This document shows, in pieces, positions 62,288 to 64,000 of a stretch of DNA of 64,000 bases (positions are counted from its first letter, which is position 1; the number at the start of each line of letters is the position of its first letter). The stretch is taken from contig NZ_LGED01000209.1 in assembly GCF_001280085.1 (NCBI RefSeq), positions 7,826 to 71,825 of the forward strand. Reading direction: 5' to 3'. This DNA comes from Saccharothrix sp. NRRL B-16348 (lineage in GTDB: Bacteria; Actinomycetota; Actinomycetes; Mycobacteriales; Pseudonocardiaceae). The notes below the pieces were generated by a model. The model was not told the DNA's origin. It did not search any database and was given only the letters and a program-made list of their open reading frames with translations. The position numbers and the translations under genes were made by a program.

Positions 62288-63866
62288 GGTGGCCGTGCCC
62301 GAACCGACCTCCGAGCTGTGGCTGCGGGCGAAGGCCATGGGCGCCACCTGGCCGTTGTCGAACGAGGAGACCGCGCACGCGCTGGCCGACAGCTGGCGGC
62401 GCACCGGCGCCGAGTACGGCAAGGCCGCCGAGCACAGCCTGAACTCCGTGAACGCCGACTGGCCCGACGCGGCGGGCGCCGTGTTCACCGGCCTGGTCCG
62501 CCACCACCTCCAACGAGCCGGCACGACCGCCGCCGACATGGCCGAACTCGCCCGCCGTGCCGAGGTCTTCGCCACCGAGGTCGCCACCGCCAAGGACGCC
62601 ATCGTCAAGCTCGTCGACGCCAACGCCGAGCGGTACGCGGGCATCACCGGCATCGGGGAAGACCTCCAGCGCAACGCGTTCGCCCAACAACTCGCCGCCG
62701 AGGCCACCAAGCTGGTCCACGACGCGGCCGGGCGGATCACCGGCGGCCCGCCGGTCGGCCGGACGCCCGGCCCGCCACCGGGCGCGACCCCGCAGGAGGT
62801 CCACACCTGGTGGCTGTCACTCGGCCAAGGCGAGCGCGAAGACGTCGTGCGGAACAACCCCGACCTCGTCCGCAACCTCGACGGCATCCCCGCCGAGATC
62901 CGCGACCAGGCCAACCGCGCCGTGCTCGACCGGGAGATCGCCGCGCTGCGCACCGAACGGGACCGGCTCGCCGCGCTGCACGACGAACGGCTCCGGGCGG
63001 CGGACGAGTTCTCCAACAACCCCGGCCTGTGGGAGCAGGAGCGCGAACGCCTCATCCAGCTCGACCAGCAGATCGCCGTGCTGGAACGCTTCCGGCCGGG
63101 CGGCGATCTCACCAGCGCCAACCAGTACTACCTGCTCGGCCTCGACACCGCGGACGACGGCAAGATCATCGTGTCCTACGGCAACCCCGACACGGCGCGC
63201 GACATCGCCACCTTCGTGCCCGGCACCTACGCCGAGCTCGGCCAGGCCGGCGGGGACATCGATCGGGCGAGGATGCTGGCCACCGAGGCGGGCGAGGGAA
63301 CCGCCGTCATCACCTGGGTCGGCTACGACGCACCCGACAGCATCTTCCCCGAGGCCGGGAAGTCGATCTACGCCGACAACGCCGAGCAGTCGCTCGACCG
63401 GTTCCAGGACGGGCTGCGTGCGACCGACACCCAGGACCGGGCGCACCTCACCGTCGTGGGTCACAGCTACGGCACGACCGTGATCGGCCAGACCGCTCGC
63501 GACCACGGTCTCAACGCCGACGACGTGGTGCTGGTGTCGAGCCCGGGCGCGGGCGTGCACCACGTCAGCGAACTCCGGCTCGACGGGGTCGACCCCGCGC
63601 ACGTGGGCGAACGCGTGCACGCCACCACGTCTCCGGATGACCCGATCAACATCACCAACCCCGAGATCGCGTTGGGACCGCCGAACGCCGCGCAACCCCA
63701 CCCACCGACCGTCGACCCGTTCCACGGCCGCGCCCCGGTGAACCCGCAGTTCGGCGCTCGGACCTTCGAGTCACCGTCCGGCTGGCCGGAACCTCACAGC
63801 GCGCCGTTCCACCCGGACCACCCCGCGGTGGACGAGATCGCCGCCATCATCGCCGGGGAACGCTGA
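62277..63866 (+). CDS. DUF1023-type alpha/beta hydrolase with helical N-terminus
   Basis: 529 residues. The first 150 form a helical region like WXG/PE-type or polymorphic-toxin heads, followed by Pro-rich linker GPPVGRTPGPPPGATP and helices around 190-260. The C-terminal hydrolase carries DIATFVPGTYAELG, YDAPDS and nucleophile elbow VVGHSYGTTVIG, the DUF1023 signature. The Asp and His are expected in DDPIN and later. These proteins are often linked to type VII secretion; substrate unknown. The GTG overlaps the small gene upstream. Strong terminator immediately follows. Confidence 0.85.
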   Translation: MVAEVAVPEPTSELWLRAKAMGATWPLSNEETAHALADSWRRTGAEYGKAAEHSLNSVNADWPDAAGAVFTGLVRHHLQRAGTTAADMAELARRAEVFATEVATAKDAIVKLVDANAERYAGITGIGEDLQRNAFAQQLAAEATKLVHDAAGRITGGPPVGRTPGPPPGATPQEVHTWWLSLGQGEREDVVRNNPDLVRNLDGIPAEIRDQANRAVLDREIAALRTERDRLAALHDERLRAADEFSNNPGLWEQERERLIQLDQQIAVLERFRPGGDLTSANQYYLLGLDTADDGKIIVSYGNPDTARDIATFVPGTYAELGQAGGDIDRARMLATEAGEGTAVITWVGYDAPDSIFPEAGKSIYADNAEQSLDRFQDGLRATDTQDRAHLTVVGHSYGTTVIGQTARDHGLNADDVVLVSSPGAGVHHVSELRLDGVDPAHVGERVHATTSPDDPINITNPEIALGPPNAAQPHPPTVDPFHGRAPVNPQFGARTFESPSGWPEPHSAPFHPDHPAVDEIAAIIAGER

Positions 63867-63870
63867 AATG

Positions 63871-63906
63871 CCTCAAGGGGGCGCTCGACTGAGCGCCCCC
63901 TTGAGG
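63871..63906. terminator. bidirectional terminator hairpin
   Basis: cctcaagggggcgctc-gact-gagcgcccccttgagg, a perfect 16-bp stem four bases after the DUF1023 stop and about ten bases downstream of the 5S 3-prime end on the other strand. It separates the convergent rRNA operon and protein gene. Confidence 0.92.
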
Positions 63907-63916
63907 GAAAGAATTG

Positions 63917-64000
63917 TTCGGCGGCGTCCTACTCTCCCACACCCTCACGAGTGCAGTACCATCGGCGCTGGAAGGCTTAACTACCGGGTTCGGAATGGGA
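63917..64000 (-). rRNA. rrf: 5S ribosomal RNA (partial, cut by window end)
   Basis: The minus-strand text is a typical actinobacterial 5S: tcccattccgaacccgg, then aagccttccagcgccgatgg and gggagagtaggacgccgcc, ending about 63917. About 84 of the usual 117-120 bases are inside the window; the 5-prime part lies beyond 64000. It should be preceded there by 23S and 16S. A long hairpin just downstream fits an rrn terminator. Confidence 0.97.

Overview
The window is about 72 percent GC and codes in the style of a filamentous actinomycete: GTG and TTG starts, third-position G/C, F420-type luciferase-fold enzymes, ANTAR, WXG/DUF1023 and actinobacterial release-factor families. Gene content and repeat style fit the Pseudonocardiaceae (Saccharothrix, Actinosynnema or Lentzea-like); this is an inference, not a species call. 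The right edge enters an rRNA operon on the minus strand: 5S rRNA is cut by the window end, so 23S and 16S should lie beyond it.

Layout. 0.1-5 kb (+): alpha/beta hydrolase, membrane NACHT NTPase, HAD phosphatase and F420-type oxidoreductase. 5-10 kb: Ser/Thr kinase, a secreted TIMP-like protein, and a divergent PucR regulator and aldehyde dehydrogenase pair. 10.3-12.6 kb: a SLOG plus SLATT (DUF4231) two-gene unit, then a lower-GC orphan gene between repeat fragments. With the NACHT gene this is the best candidate for a conflict or defence system. 12.7-16.2 kb: a secreted LPMO, a large palindromic element, an SDR, a compact structured RNA containing a 13-codon AT-rich reading frame, UdgX, CsbD behind a stress-type promoter, and an ANTAR protein. 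16.2-25.9 kb (-): LacI regulator, MalQ, an unknown protein, TreX, TreY and TreZ, a complete glycogen/maltodextrin to trehalose route with overlapping genes.

26-42 kb: peroxiredoxin; TetR with an F420-type enzyme and a clear palindromic operator; an M23 peptidase behind a folded leader RNA; a class A PBP; PfkB kinase and SigD-like sigma factor; a CFA-type methyltransferase; an epoxide hydrolase cluster; a DivIVA-like coiled coil; a GH25 lysozyme; and a second class A PBP. Much of this block concerns cell-wall growth and turnover. 42.2-49.4 kb: inverted copies of a 67-68 bp palindrome-bearing repeat bracket MFS, DeoR, SIS (with a DasR-like operator), a MecA-type PBP and an ABC exporter.

49.4-64 kb: enoyl-CoA hydratase, a small conserved HTH protein, ABC-F ATPase, SDR, an ECF sigma operon, an acVLRF1-type peptidyl-tRNA hydrolase, a regulator, a large S8/S53-like secreted protease, dGTPase, a WXG-like protein plus DUF1023 hydrolase, and the rRNA edge. 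Four convergent junctions carry long perfect or near-perfect hairpins that look like bidirectional terminators.

All assignments were made by reading the sequence; no database search was possible. Starts were chosen from ribosome-binding sites and family N-termini where visible.
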